NCBI RefSeq assembly: GCF_030463535.1
Contig: NC_132878.1
Location: 21,503,925-21,567,924, forward strand
Source: Salminus brasiliensis
Taxonomy: Eukaryota > Chordata > Actinopteri > Characiformes > Bryconidae
Direction: 5' to 3'
DNA: 64,000 nt
In this document: in pieces, positions 25,102-37,186 of the stretch
How the letters are laid out: every line of letters starts with the position of its first letter
How positions within the stretch are numbered: the stretch's first letter is position 1
Position numbers and translations under genes: made by a program
The notes under the pieces: model-generated
What the model was told of the DNA's origin: nothing
The model's database searches: none
What the model saw: the letters and a program-made list of their open reading frames with translations, nothing else

Positions 25102-28100
25102 TCAAGTTATTTTCATGTTAATTTCCCAGCTAAACTAAAGACACTGTTAAATGTGTTTCCCTACCCATTAATGGATATATACAGTGTGTTCAAGGAAATG
25201 TGGATCCAAAGTAATTCAATAAAATGTAATAACGATTAAATCATTAAACAGCAAAGATAAAGCATTTTAAGCAGACGATTTCTGCATATCTGCGGTCTTT
25301 GGTTGTTTGCAGGTGATTTTCAGTCGGCACTGCAGTCCGTGTGACATCAGAGAGCTCCTCTGCACATCATCCAACATCGCCAGGTCAACAGTCTTTCTAA
25401 CCAACAGTTACATAACCCACTTATCCTGCATCTGATTTCCATGAACTCATTCTAAATGCTCATGTTTGCCCTGTGCAGAAACACAGCTATACTGTTGGTG
25501 GACACAGAAGGAGCGCTGATATCCATCGATCCCACCATGCCTACAAACTCTCCCAAGTAATGCTTTATTCATCAAGTGTTTAGACTTAAGTTTAGAATAA
25601 TCAGTGAAACTGGCTTGAAGTAACTCAAACTAAATATTTCATTTCTGTTCACAGTAACCTGTATAAAGTAGTAACCCATTCCAGTCAAGGAGGAGGTGAA
25701 GAAAACTCTTTATTCTGCTAACTTTACTACTACTGTTGAACTCAGTGCTGTGCTCTGTTCTGTTAATGCCATCTGTTAAAAGAAAAGTTCAACAGTTTGT
25801 CTAGAGTTTTGCTCCACAGCTATTAATCTAATGTAGTTAACAACTAACGGAAGTCTGTTTTCCCAAATCCAACCTTCAATAAAACTATTCTATGAGTTCA
25901 GCCTGGGAGCTCCAGGCCAAAATATATTATATATTTTATATTTATATAATCATATTTTTTTATAGTTAAACATTTAAATATAAAGCGTGAGATTTTTGTC
26001 AAATTATTGTTATTATGTATGAAGAAGGACACTTTACATACACCATTTCTGCATGTTTCACTTATGATTGCATTTCACAAAATGTTCAGTGTGATTTTTA
26101 TATTTCTGATTGATTCAGAGAGCTCTTAACCATATCAACAACCCCTCCCTTTCAGAGAAAGAAGACATGTTCCAGAATGTTCTCTCACAAGTAGCTGAGC
26201 AGTTCAGTCGGTAAGCCTTCTGATCACTGATCATGTTGGGGCTTCATTGTTTCTGATGCATTTCTCATAGAGTTTGTTAGTTTGACATGGGGACCTCTCT
26301 GTTTCAGCGCTTTCCGGATAAACGAGCTGAAGATAGAGGTCACCAATAGACTGGCCATGCTGGAGAAGAGAGTCGAATGTGAGCTTTTCCCTTTTTAACC
26401 ATGCAGAAAGCAGTTTTCTTTATATAAAACACTGAATGAATGAGCGGACTTCCTGTGCCTTTTGCAGTGGAGGGGCTGAAAGTAGTGGAGATTGAGAAGT
26501 GCAAAAATGATCTGAAGAAACTGAGAGATGAGATGACCTCTAGAGGGGGAGCAAGGTAAGAGCAGAGATCTCCATTTTTCACTTTTTGACAAGCTGTAAT
26601 TTTAATCTGTCAAAGATTTCATAATGAGTGGATCAATACAAATGGTTAAGAATTAGTTGACTGAAGAAAAAAAAAGATATTGAAAAGCTTTATGACTGTA
26701 TATTTTTGAACCATTTTATATTATATTAAATATTTCTGCCAGGGTGAACTGCAACTGCAAATACAATTTCACAGACGATGGAAAGAAGCTCTCACCAAGA
26801 CGTGATGTCCCAAGTTATCCAAAGGTAATAACACAAGTATTTCCTCCAATATTTCCTTAGTGTCCTTCAGTGACAATGAAATGGAAACTTTATGCATTAT
26901 TTTCATTTGTCTATGCAGTACACACTATCCCAGGAGACGATAGAGGCTCTCAAGAAGCCCACCTTTGATGTCTGGCACTGGGAACACAATGAGGTTAGCT
27001 ACATTGCATGTACACTTCAATTTGAGATTCTTCTCAAAATTAAGATAAGATAATCCTTTATTAGTCCCACAGTTGGGAAATTCTCAGTGTCACAGCAGCA
27101 AAAGGAGAGCAAGACACTTAGATGCAAAAACATAGATAAATCACCACTATATACACAATATTAATAATAGAAGTAAAAAGACAATAACAATATTATTTAC
27201 AGATTATTTACAGAAAATTTATTATTTTGGAGGGGGGGCAGTGCTGGTTGTGGAGTCTGACGGCAGCAGGAAGGAAGGACCTGCGATACCGCTCCTTCAT
27301 ACACTTGTATATTCCTCATGTTTTTTGAGGTTCCTCAAAAAACATAAATGGCTCCTCCACAGTTTTAAATTGAAGAACCCCTAAAAGTTCCTAAAGAAAT
27401 GCCTACTTTTAACATTGTATGTCAATGGACGTCATTTTGGGGTTTTTTTCCATAATAAAGAGTTCACAGCCAAAACGATTAGAAATCGAATCAAGCCAAA
27501 AGACCAGTTCTATGAATGAAAGAATACAGACTACTAATTAGAAATGTTGCTCTCTGTCATTTGGCATAAAGCAATAGTTCAGTAAAAACTATAAGTTTGC
27601 TTGTTTAGGCTATTTACTTAGAAGCTAATAGTCGCTAAATCGGCACAAACCTTCTTTAAACTATGAGTTGAGTTGTTAGGTTTTGTCAGATTTCTTTATG
27701 TACTTTATGTGACATAAAGCAGAAGCTTCTATAACTCATTTGCCACACTCATACAAAAAAGGTGCCAAAAAAGCTTTGGAGCAGTGCCATAGCAGACCTA
27801 TTTAAGTTTCCCTGAAGAGCCTTGTTAGGAAAAGAGATTCATGAGTGTGAAGAACCTTGTAAAGTCTCTGTACTAACAAGAATTTTTACTTTAGTGGGAT
27901 ACAAGAAAATACTCAAGCACTTGTACTGTGTTAGTGTACTTACATTACTGAAGTACTTAAATTCTATACTCATACTAAATTACTAAATTTACCTTTAGAC
28001 CTTCGAAAGTACTTGTTACAAATCTCGAAGACCACTTTCACTTTTTGAGGGTATTTACATGTAGATTTTTTACTTTTAGGAAGGAAGAACCACTCAATCA

Positions 28101-31100
28101 CCATTTGTGCTGCACACATAGGAATTCATCCTCTGCATTTAACCCATCCATGCAGTGAACACACACATACACACACAAGGGAACAGTAAGCCCACGTGCC
28201 TAGAGCAGTGGCCAGCCCCAGCTGTGGTGCCTGGGGAGCAGTTGGGGGTTAGTTGTCTTGCTCAAGGGAAATTCAGTTGGGTCCTGTCAGGTCAGGGGAT
28301 TAACCTGTCAACCTTTCTGTCACAAGTCTGCCTCTCTAACCTTCAGGCCACGGCTACCCAAAGTATCATTTTTGATACAGTGTCCATACTTTTACTTTAG
28401 TCATTTCCCTGAAGCTTCTTTTATTAAGTAACTCACAAAACATAGGTCTCTAAACAATCCCCATCTGAAACCAGTAGTAGATCTTCAGGGTTTGTTTGGC
28501 ACCTTTCTGACTACATCACACAAACAACAAAGCCAACCAATCTTGAGGACAGTATTTGGGGTGATGGGGAAACTGTATAAATGAGATTTTTCATCATTTT
28601 GTCATTCTGCTTATAGATGTTAAGCTGTCTAGAGTACATGTACCACGATCTTGGGCTGGTGAAGGAGTTCAACATGAACCCCATTACACTGAAAAGATGG
28701 CTGGTAAGACTTAAAGCAGTTCTTGCACTTTCTGCATGAAATTCACAACCTCTGACCAGCAACACAAGGCAAAGGCTGATGCATACTAGTGGTGATTAAT
28801 TGCAGTTGGCGATTCAGGAGAATTACCGGGACAACCCATTCCATAACTTCCGCCACTGCTTCTGCGTGAGCCAGATGATGTATGGAATGATCCACCTGTG
28901 CAATCTCCAGGTATTTTATATTTGTGTGTGTGGGAGTGTGTGCCAGTTTCCCTGGGACCTACGACTTACACTGAATTCTTTCCTGATTGTTCAACTCCAT
29001 ATTTGAACTCTTCGCAGTCTAGAGTTGCTGCTGTCTTTTTGCTTTATACTTGAATGTAGTGTAACTACATCATTATTCAAAAGTTTTTTGTGGACATCCA
29101 CAAATGTAAAGCATTAAACAAGGCTGCACACACCACAATAATGTTTCTTAAATTTTAAATCATAATAAAATATCTCCTCCTCTACTTACAAACACAAAAT
29201 ATTAACATTTAGATTCCGTATGTCTCCACATGATAAACCTTGTTGGCTTTGAGATCTGCATGCTAAGTTAAATCCACATCAGGGATCACCAGGGCTGGTT
29301 TTCATCCCAACCAAGCAGATGCACCTCATATTAATATTAACAGTCAGAAACCACTCTTCATTTGTTTAGTTTTCAGTTAAATGGCCTAGTCCAGTTAAAT
29401 GATGCAAACGCAGGAGTTTTCAGGAGACATTTCTAAAAGGGACTAGATATTAGGAAAAGATAGAAATTCATAAACACTTGCATAAAGAACGTAGAGAACG
29501 CAGAAGGAAAATAAGTGAAAAAATTGGGGCTCTTAAAAGCCATGCAAGACATGATAGATCACCAAGACAGTGCCCATCATATAAACAGCACTTCATCAAG
29601 CTCCACTCAGATCTGAAAATGTCCACAGGTGAGAAGACTGTGAGAAGACTTGTTCTAAATGGTATAAGAACTTACTGGTACTTAATGTAGTATTTAATGG
29701 TTTAACTGGGAGTTGGAAAGAATGCAAAGCTGATTTAGGGGCTTATACCAAGAAAAGGATGAGCTGCTATGATTGAGCTGAGACTGGTTCTCAGAACAGT
29801 GAATTGACTGCCCCAGAATCCAGACTTCAATGTAATAAATGTGTTTGGGGTGGATAACTAGTGAGAAGTAAAAAAAAAAGCAGCAGCAACTAAAACTGAA
29901 CTTTCTGAGCTGTGGACTCTTTTTGAAGACGGAGACCAGCGGACTAAATAAGAACAACCAGGTGCTTCTGCTTGGGTGGAATGACACCTGTAGCCACACC
30001 ATCCAGGTCCTTTGTAGAAAGGATTGATGATCTGCTCCATTTTCGTTTCTTCAGGAGAAGCTGACTATGACAGACATGTGCATTCTGATGACTGCAGCAG
30101 TGTGCCATGATCTGGACCATCCAGGATATAACAACACGTACGTCTCTAGCTCCACACAAACACCTTAAAAGCAATCTGCGTTTCTCTGGTGAATATCTAC
30201 CAGCATTAGCAGATCTTACCCTCCTACTTTGTTTCCTTTCTGTGATCAGGTATCAGATTAATGCTCGGACGGAGCTGGCCGTGCGCTACAACGACATTTC
30301 CCCCTTGGAGAACCACCACTGTGCCGTAGCCTTTCAAATCCTCTCTATGCCTGAATGCAACATCTTTGCTAACATTGAGCCGGAGTCCTTCAAACAGATC
30401 CGACAGGTAATGTAGCTCTCTGTAGCTGCCTTTCTTTAGTATTTTAAAGGCCCTTACAAATGAATAATGTGCTTGTGTTTGCTACAGGCAATCATTACTC
30501 TCATTCTCGCCACTGACATGGCCAGACATGGAGAGATACTAGACTCCTTCAGGCAGAAGGTGGACAACTTTGACTTCACCAATGAGGAGCATGTCAAATG
30601 TGTATGTGTTCCCAAGTGCTAATATCTACTGTTTGAACGAATTCTCCATATTGAACTACCTCCAGTCAGTCAGTAGCCACCTATTAGCAAACCGCTTTCA
30701 ATCCATTTGTAATGGCATTACCACTTTCTGCCTCTTTTAAATGTCTGTGTTCAACATGTGGCCCAATGTCGGTGCAGCTGAAGATGGTATTGATCAAGTG
30801 CTGCGACATCTCCAATGAGGTCAGGCCCACAGAGGTGGCAGAGCCATGGGTGGACTGTCTGCTGGAGGAGTATTTCATGCAGGTAATGGGCCACTCTACA
30901 ATGCTTAAGATAAAAACAAGCTTAACATGTCTGCATCGTTCATTGTTCTGCTTCGACTCAGTGGATTACAGTGGTGGAAATAAAACAGTTGCACTTACTA
31001 TCTAAATCACCAGGGGCCATGTGTCTTCTGAGTGTTATATGTAATGTTGAAGATGATAAAACAGAGGCACAAGTTGACACAAGGCATTTTGGGTCCATGG

Positions 31101-33564
31101 ATTCATGATGTTGGGTTAATTCAGTAGAAATCGAGATTCATCAGACTAGGCTACATGATTTTCCCACTTTTCAACTGTGTAGTTTAGTGTACCATTCTGA
31201 CGAAACTCTAGAGACTGTTGTGCTGAAAATGCCAGGAGATCAGCAGTTCTGGAAATACTCAAGCCAGCCCATCTGCCACCAACAGTCATGACACAGATTC
31301 TCCTCATTGTGATGGTAGATGTGAACAGCAAATGTGTTGTTTAAGCACTAGCATAGAAGAACCACTTTTGGTTCCCATAAAGAACCATGTTTGTAAAAGA
31401 GACTCTGTGTGAGTGTGAAGGCTTAAGAAACCTTCATTTGATTTTTTTTTTTTACCAATGTAAAGGTTCTTAGTAGCACCTTTATTTTTAACAGTATATT
31501 TCTATGATTATATGTATTGCACTGCTGCAACATAATTGTCTCATTAAAGAATCGCATAAATGAGCTGTTCCTAATAAACTGCTCGGCAAATGGTAAATGT
31601 ATGAGTTGGGTCATTGTAAAAACCCAAAGTAAATTACTTAACCAGCCACACATGTGCTCTGTCAAATTTTTACTCAGCACTGGGTTGCCAAATAACCCAG
31701 ACTGGGTTGTTTTCAACCTATCGTTTTTTAAATAGTGCTTCACATCAGTGCTTCACTGCGAGTCCCTGTTTCACGTATAAGCATTTGTTGGTGTGTTTCA
31801 CTGATTGACAGAGTGACAGAGAGAAGTCAGAAGGTCTTCCTGTCGCCCCCTTCATGGACCGGGACAAAGTAACAAAGCCAACAGCACAAATTGGCTTCAT
31901 CAAGTTCGTCCTCATCCCCATGTTTGAGACAGTCATGAAGGTATCTTCTGCTGTGGTAGAAAATTGCTGAATGTAGACAAAAAATGAACCCCATATTTTA
32001 TAATGAAGACTTTTAGCCGTGAACCTAATACTGGGCTTTTTTTTAACCATGTAAAACGTGATTGTGTGTGTTTACAGCTCTTCCCTCAGATTGAGGAGAT
32101 CATGGTGCAGCCGTTGAGAGATTCCCGGGATCACTATGAAGAACTGAAGCAGATAGATGATGCCATGTCAGAGGTGTCAACATATCTTCACTCCAACTTA
32201 CAGAAACTTAAGCAATAGAACACAAGAGGCGGTGTGTTCAGTGTGTTCAGTCACATGACCACCTTTTTCTTGCTGCAACTGTCTTCTGCTGTGTCTCAGT
32301 GGGAGAGCAATGGAGCATGAATATTTTCTTAATATGTTCAAAAAATGTAATAACATACATTGATGAACTGATTTCCAGAGCCCATGTCCAGGTTCATTTA
32401 TAACATACGTATGGGCTTATTAACCGTGAACAGTCAATTCATCTTTGACTAATCATTTCCCAACCTCTCTTCATCCATTAGAATCAAACAGCCTGATTCT
32501 GTCTAGCCGAAACACTCCTTATAATGTCAGTGAAAATGGGCCGGGCTAAACGTGGGAATGTGGGAATGTGTTGGTTTTCAGGACATCACAGAAAAATTTA
32601 TTTAAAATGAGCTGTTTTTGCAGCTTAGTTTCCACATATGGACTGTATGGACTAAAGATTGGATGGCATATAATAGAAAAACACATTTGGCTACCCATGA
32701 TATGGGCCCTTTATTGTTTTATTAGCACAAATATGAACATACTGCTGTTTGTTATCAATAAAAAAATAATTATTGCACGAATCTTCATGCTACACTCACC
32801 TATGGTTTTGAACTGCTATGGATACAGATAATGTTCTCAGACCTCCGGCAGAACCGTGAAAGCATTGCAATTGGGCTGCTGATGCCTGTTCTTTGTCAAT
32901 GGATGGCAAGTGATACAGATATAGTGATAGAGATATAAGTAAGAAAAGTAAGCTGTACGTAAACAGGAGATAATTTGAGATATTTAATATGAATCAAATA
33001 AAGCTAGTGTCGTTAGCGTACTTTGCTAAAGTCACTACTGCCAAACACTGAAGTCTCTCAGAGTTCTGTCAGTTAGCTCATATAGAAATGTAGTAAACCC
33101 TTCATTTTTGTGTTTCTAATGGCTGTTGTCAAGTCAAACTGTACAGCACATAGAGCACATTTGATTCTCCTGAAGCACTTCTTCAAGACGTAGTTCCAGC
33201 AGCTCGAAGTAAAGCCATCATTGCTGTTGTGTGGCAACTGTTGGTCAGGTTAATTATACGGGCAATTTACGCTACATTGGTCATTTCACTGCCTAAGTAT
33301 GTCCAGTCTGGGAAAAACACAGCATAATCTGGGGCAGTGAGGGGTTGTGCTTTGTCCAAGGGAACAACCAGGTGTACCCAGTCAGGCCTGGGGTACTGGC
33401 CACCCCATAACAACACGTCTAGAATGCTAGAAAGTTAGCTAGAATAAACCAGGGTTTATCTCAGATTCAGCACTGATTAAGCAGCACTAGCTAACTTTAT
33501 ACTTTGTCTTCAGGCCCAGAAGAAGAAAACGGAGAGCATGTCATTAGGAGGAAAAAAGAAATAG
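24207..33564 (+). CDS. pde9a: cGMP-specific 3',5'-cyclic phosphodiesterase 9A, complete
   Basis: Hydrolyses cGMP to GMP with high affinity (family knowledge). Coding exons: 24207-24275, 25313-25383, 25479-25556, 25655-25695, 26156-26210, 26308-26378, 26468-26555, 26743-26824, 26919-26993, 28617-28703, 28806-28910, 30055-30137, 30250-30406, 30488-30601, 30778-30882, 31812-31940, 32078-32173, 33514-33564. All are in phase, giving 518 residues (human PDE9A2 has 533). The start [19 protein letters not shown] parallels human PDE9A. Metal and catalytic residues are H252 and H256 (FHNFRH), H292/D293 ([10 protein letters not shown]), D402 ([11 protein letters not shown]), Q453 and F456 (AQIGF). They fall on the same numbers as human PDE9A2, so the first 456 residues have no net indels. 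Residues 1-180 form the helical N-terminal dimerisation region and the rest is the PDE catalytic domain. The C-terminus [16 protein letters not shown] matches the start of the human tail but is shorter. Confidence 0.96.
27041..27300 (-). mobile_element. 3' end of a LINE, antisense in pde9a intron 9
   Basis: On the minus strand the segment encodes [19 protein letters not shown] before a stop, the typical C-terminus of fish non-LTR retrotransposon ORF2. It ends in a tattatc-type tail, read as taagataagataatcc on the + strand. A second copy of the same tail is at 41308-41465. Both are 5' truncated, as is usual for LINE insertions. Confidence 0.7.
28130..28360 (-). mobile_element. tRNA-derived SINE, antisense in pde9a intron 9
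   Basis: Read on the minus strand, it begins with a tRNA-like head (GGGTAGCCGTGGCCTGAAGG) and continues through a degenerate B box to 'cttgagcaagacaactaac' and 'gggttaaatgcagagg'. These blocks are typical of a widespread fish SINE. The related copies at 37080-37186 and 39180-39395 share the later blocks. Confidence 0.65.
29460..29960 (+). mobile_element. Decayed Tc1-like transposon fragment in pde9a intron 11
   Basis: A reading frame at about 29809-29855 gives [16 protein letters not shown], recognisable as the Tc1 transposase block PQSPDLNPIE(N/H)LW. The sequence around it is basic and broken by stops. The limits are approximate and the element is clearly dead. Confidence 0.5.
31130..31590 (-). 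mobile_element. Tc1-like transposon remnant interrupted by a GGTTCTT MITE
   Basis: Minus-strand sequence at 31146-31331 encodes [17 protein letters not shown] and following residues, the N-terminal helix-turn-helix region of a Tc1-type transposase common in fish. At about 31505-31590 is a further fragment ('ttgcactgctgcaacataat...cctaataaactgctcgg') like the outer part of the same family. Between them, about 31345-31500, is a GGTTCTT-family element. All lies in pde9a intron 15. Confidence 0.6.
32174..32762 (+). CDS. pde9a: Alternative read-through C-terminus and 3' end of pde9a
   Basis: If the donor at 32174 (GAG|gtgtca, a weak match) is not used, the frame continues for 14 residues ([14 protein letters not shown]) to TAG at 32216-32218. 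An AATAAA at 32757-32762 could end this form. The spliced form to 33514 matches the human PDE9A tail better, so I treat that as canonical and this as a possible composite terminal exon. Confidence 0.4.
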
Positions 33565-35325
33565 ACTTGGCCTCCTTCTTCCATGGTACCGAAAAAGTAA
33601 GTGTCAATATTAGACAAGACCTCGTAGGCATTGCGAAACTAAAGCATTAACTGGTTCGAACTGACATGCATTTACCTTTGGTACACTAAAAGCTGGATGT
33701 CAGAAATGGATAAAGTTGGGCATGTGTTGATTACATGTGTTTTGTCTTGTTTGGATATGTGTAACCTATTTCTGTCCTGTCGATTCTTGACCTGTATGAC
33801 CTGCACTTCTGACCTCTGCACTGAGATATTGAACATTCTCCTGTCAGTAACCAGACACATTCAGGGCACTGACTGCCCTGCTAAGATACTTTCAAAGGGG
33901 ACATTTCTTTAGTCAGCATAATTCAGTGGTTGAGAGAGTGGTTGAACAGAACCATTTGCAGTTGTTGGGTGTGAACTGTAGAAGCGGTAGAGAACCTTAA
34001 TTATTCTTTTTTGTTTACAACAACCTGCATGCAAAACTATGCCATAAATGCAATGAAAAAATGGTTATGCCAAAACTCTTCATCTCAAAGCCATGTCTCA
34101 GATACATTCTCAGTCAAACATTACAGCTTACCTCATAGGTGGGGTTAATAATTGAAGGATTAGTTGTGACAGTTACTAAAAAGTCTGCTTAATGAGTGCA
34201 AACATGATTTATACAGTACAGTGAGTTGACAGATGTTTGAAGCAGACAAGCTTTCCAGACTAAATACATTTAAATAGTATGCCTGACCACATAGTAGAAG
34301 AGCTCATATCAGCACAGTAAAACTAATATATAATATTATAATATTAAACATTGCGTCTGTGGTACATTTCTGATGGATCTGTAATTAAAAGCTTGCAAAA
34401 TAAAAAGAAGTTTTTTGAATGTGTGTGTTGGTAAATGTTGTTTATATGGGAAGATTAACCCTATCGTGCAGAGGCTGTAGTCCAGCCTGACATCTCAAAA
34501 CACCAAATATGAACCAAATATGTTCCACTCAATAAAATCACTCACTGCATAAAATATCCATGTTTGTCTTGTCTTACCCCAGGTCAGTTAGTGGTCCCTT
34601 CTACCTACTGAAGCTCACAAAACACTAGAACAGTGTAATGAAGGTTTTGCTTTTCATTTGAACACATCTTCCAAAAAGTGAATCTCCTGGTCACTTTGCC
34701 TTTGATTCCACTAAAGACCATTTCATTTACATTTACATGTAAGGCATTTAGCAGGACTTCTAATCCAGAATGACCTATCCAGCAGCTTACTCTGACCTTT
34801 CCTTGCTTTCTAGACTTGGTGTGTATCAGTTTTATTATGTTGTGCTGAGTTATCCCAACATTCACTGTTCTCAACTCATGACTTCTGAACTTTCAACCCC
34901 ACTGTCATGTGACGTTAACCCTTGTCTTGTTCTCCAGGAGGTTCAGGCTCTAACTGAAATGCCGTGGCCAGGAGGTGAAGCCTGGCATTGTTCTGGCTTC
35001 CCACGTGCTGTTTTTTCTGAAGCTGAGTGGAGCTTCTCCAGCCCACGTCTCAGAAGATATCGAGAGCACTTCAGAGAGGCCGCTCCTGCCACGTCAAATA
35101 GATGTAGTAAGATTGAAGACGTGTACGAGAAGACTCAAGATGGCTGTGAATGCTCAGATTACAATATGTCCTTTCAGAAGCTACAGACAAATTTGGCATG
35201 TGCAGTAACTGTGAGAAAGCACACACTGAGATTGAATTCTGTCTTGTTCATTAACACTGTTTGAAGTGTTTCTGTTCTAAAAAGCAGTGGGATATGGGAA
35301 ATGATATGTCAATAAAAAAGAAAAA
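33565..35325 (+). other. pde9a: 3' untranslated region and downstream of pde9a
   Basis: After the stop at 33562-33564, a donor-like GAAAAA|gtaagt at 33596/33597 and an acceptor after ttctccag at 34938 suggest a possible 3' UTR intron. AATAAA signals occur at 34399, 34531 and about 35311. A reverse SINE-tail fragment lies near 34715-34775. The frame at 34770-35264 has no family resemblance and is treated as chance. Confidence 0.4.
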
Positions 35326-37079
35326 AGTGAATTTTGAGGAAACCAAATATAGTTTATCAATTTACTTTAGGTTGTGAGTGTGGCCCTCTTTGGCCCTCTT
35401 GTATCTGACTAATATTTACACAGGAAAAATTGAATTTTCAACTTTGTTTATGTATTAGTTTGTTCATGTATGAGAAAAAATAGGAAACAAAAAATCTAAA
35501 TCTAAAATCTAGATCTAAAAATAGCTACAAAAAATAAATAATAAAAAGAAATAACCAACCAAACAATTAACACAATGCATAAAATGTAATCCAACATTTT
35601 AAACTGAATATTTTTGACTGCAGGGCAAAGCATCAATAATGTTTTTGTCTGATTAGCATATTTAGCCCTGCCCATTTTCCCAGTTTGATTACACTTTAGC
35701 TTGTATGTTTTACAAATTGGACAAAATTCTAAAAATAGATTTAAAACAACAAAAGATTGGACTTTTGTTTGTTCTGGGTGTCCTGCCATTAAAATAAGAA
35801 AAAAGCATTTAGCAATGGTGAACACCTCATTTATTGTGATAAATTCCACCACATTTATGCTATTCTCAATTACAAACAGATAAATGTTTACCTAGTGTAG
35901 AATCGAATCTAGATCTCGAAGCAGCTTCCAAAGAGCAAGACATGCAGTTTAAAGGTGTGCTCCATTAACAGAGGTCAGCAGCATTTTAAAGGGTTTTGTA
36001 AAGTGTGGCAACACACTGTACCGAAGCATTTCATTTCCTTCTTTCTTTGTTTGTTCATTTATTTAGTAATGTGTTCATTACAACATAATGTAAAAGATAA
36101 GCTTTAAATGCTTCATTTCATTGTTTTTTCTCTTGTTTTAACAGTGATTGGTTCAATAAAAAACAAACAATTTCCAGAACCTTTAGAGCTGGAATTCATT
36201 GTCAAGTATGCAGCATTATTTTACAACACCACTATATATGTATATTTTGTTGAAATCAGTGGCACTTCCTGTAGGGTTCCGTACAATGCTGTATTTTGGA
36301 ATGACTGGTCTGGAAAAAACATACATTGTTTTTCTATTGGTAAATGTCCTGCAGCTGTAAACTGAACATAGGCAGAATACTTTACTCTGTGTCAGAGCTC
36401 ATGTGTCTGAAGCACACGTCAGAAACGTATGTTTAAGGCCGCAGGTGTTTCCTGAGTGCTTTTCTTCTTCTTCAGGTGACTTCGACACGTGCACTGTTCT
36501 TTCTCCTGCTACATGAACCTGTTTTTGATGGCTGACCTGTGTTTTAAGAGTGTTTTATTGCTAAAGGCCAGCAGGGGGATCCACTTCACTTTTTCAACAC
36601 TCATTCTCCTTGACTTGGGACAATTGTTGTAATTCTGTGACCAGCATCAGACATTCAGCCAAGCACCTGCATACCTCACTAACCCCTCACTGCGTTCATG
36701 TGCAGACTCTGCAAATCCTCTAGAGAGAGGTTCTGCTTCTAAACTCACTGTTTGTTAGACAGTCAAGCTTGGTACTCCTTTTGAAGAAACATCTAAAACC
36801 CCTCAAACATTTAACTGATATTCTACCCTGTTTTTTTTATTTATCTTCCTTTCATTGTCTATTTTCATTTTTTACATATTTTTACTCTTATTTTTTTGAC
36901 TTGTTCCTTCTATTATATATCATGAACTTTATTTGTAAAGCTGCTACCTCTGTGAAAAGTGCACTACCAATAAAGTGTGTTGTTGTCATTGCTACTCAGT
37001 GAAATGACTCCCATAGAAAGAAAATGTGTAAGGTAATGTGCACGTATCTGTCATTGCAGTATTATGTACAGAGAAATGT

Positions 37080-37186
37080 GTCCTCTGCATTTACCCCTCT
37101 GTGGTAGTGAACACACTAGGGGCAGTGAGTACACACACACCCAGAGCGGTGGGCAGCCAACTCCAGCACCCGGGGAGCAGAGAGGG
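37080..37186 (-). mobile_element. SINE fragment
   Basis: The 'ctctgcatttacccctctg...gcacccggggagcag' sequence matches the body of the SINE at 28130 in the same antisense orientation but lacks the tRNA-like head. Confidence 0.55.

Noticed and set aside
34770-35264. 164-codon + strand frame downstream of pde9a
   Set aside because: No recognisable domain; composition like the surrounding UTR and intergenic DNA; a possible 3' UTR exon covers part of it.
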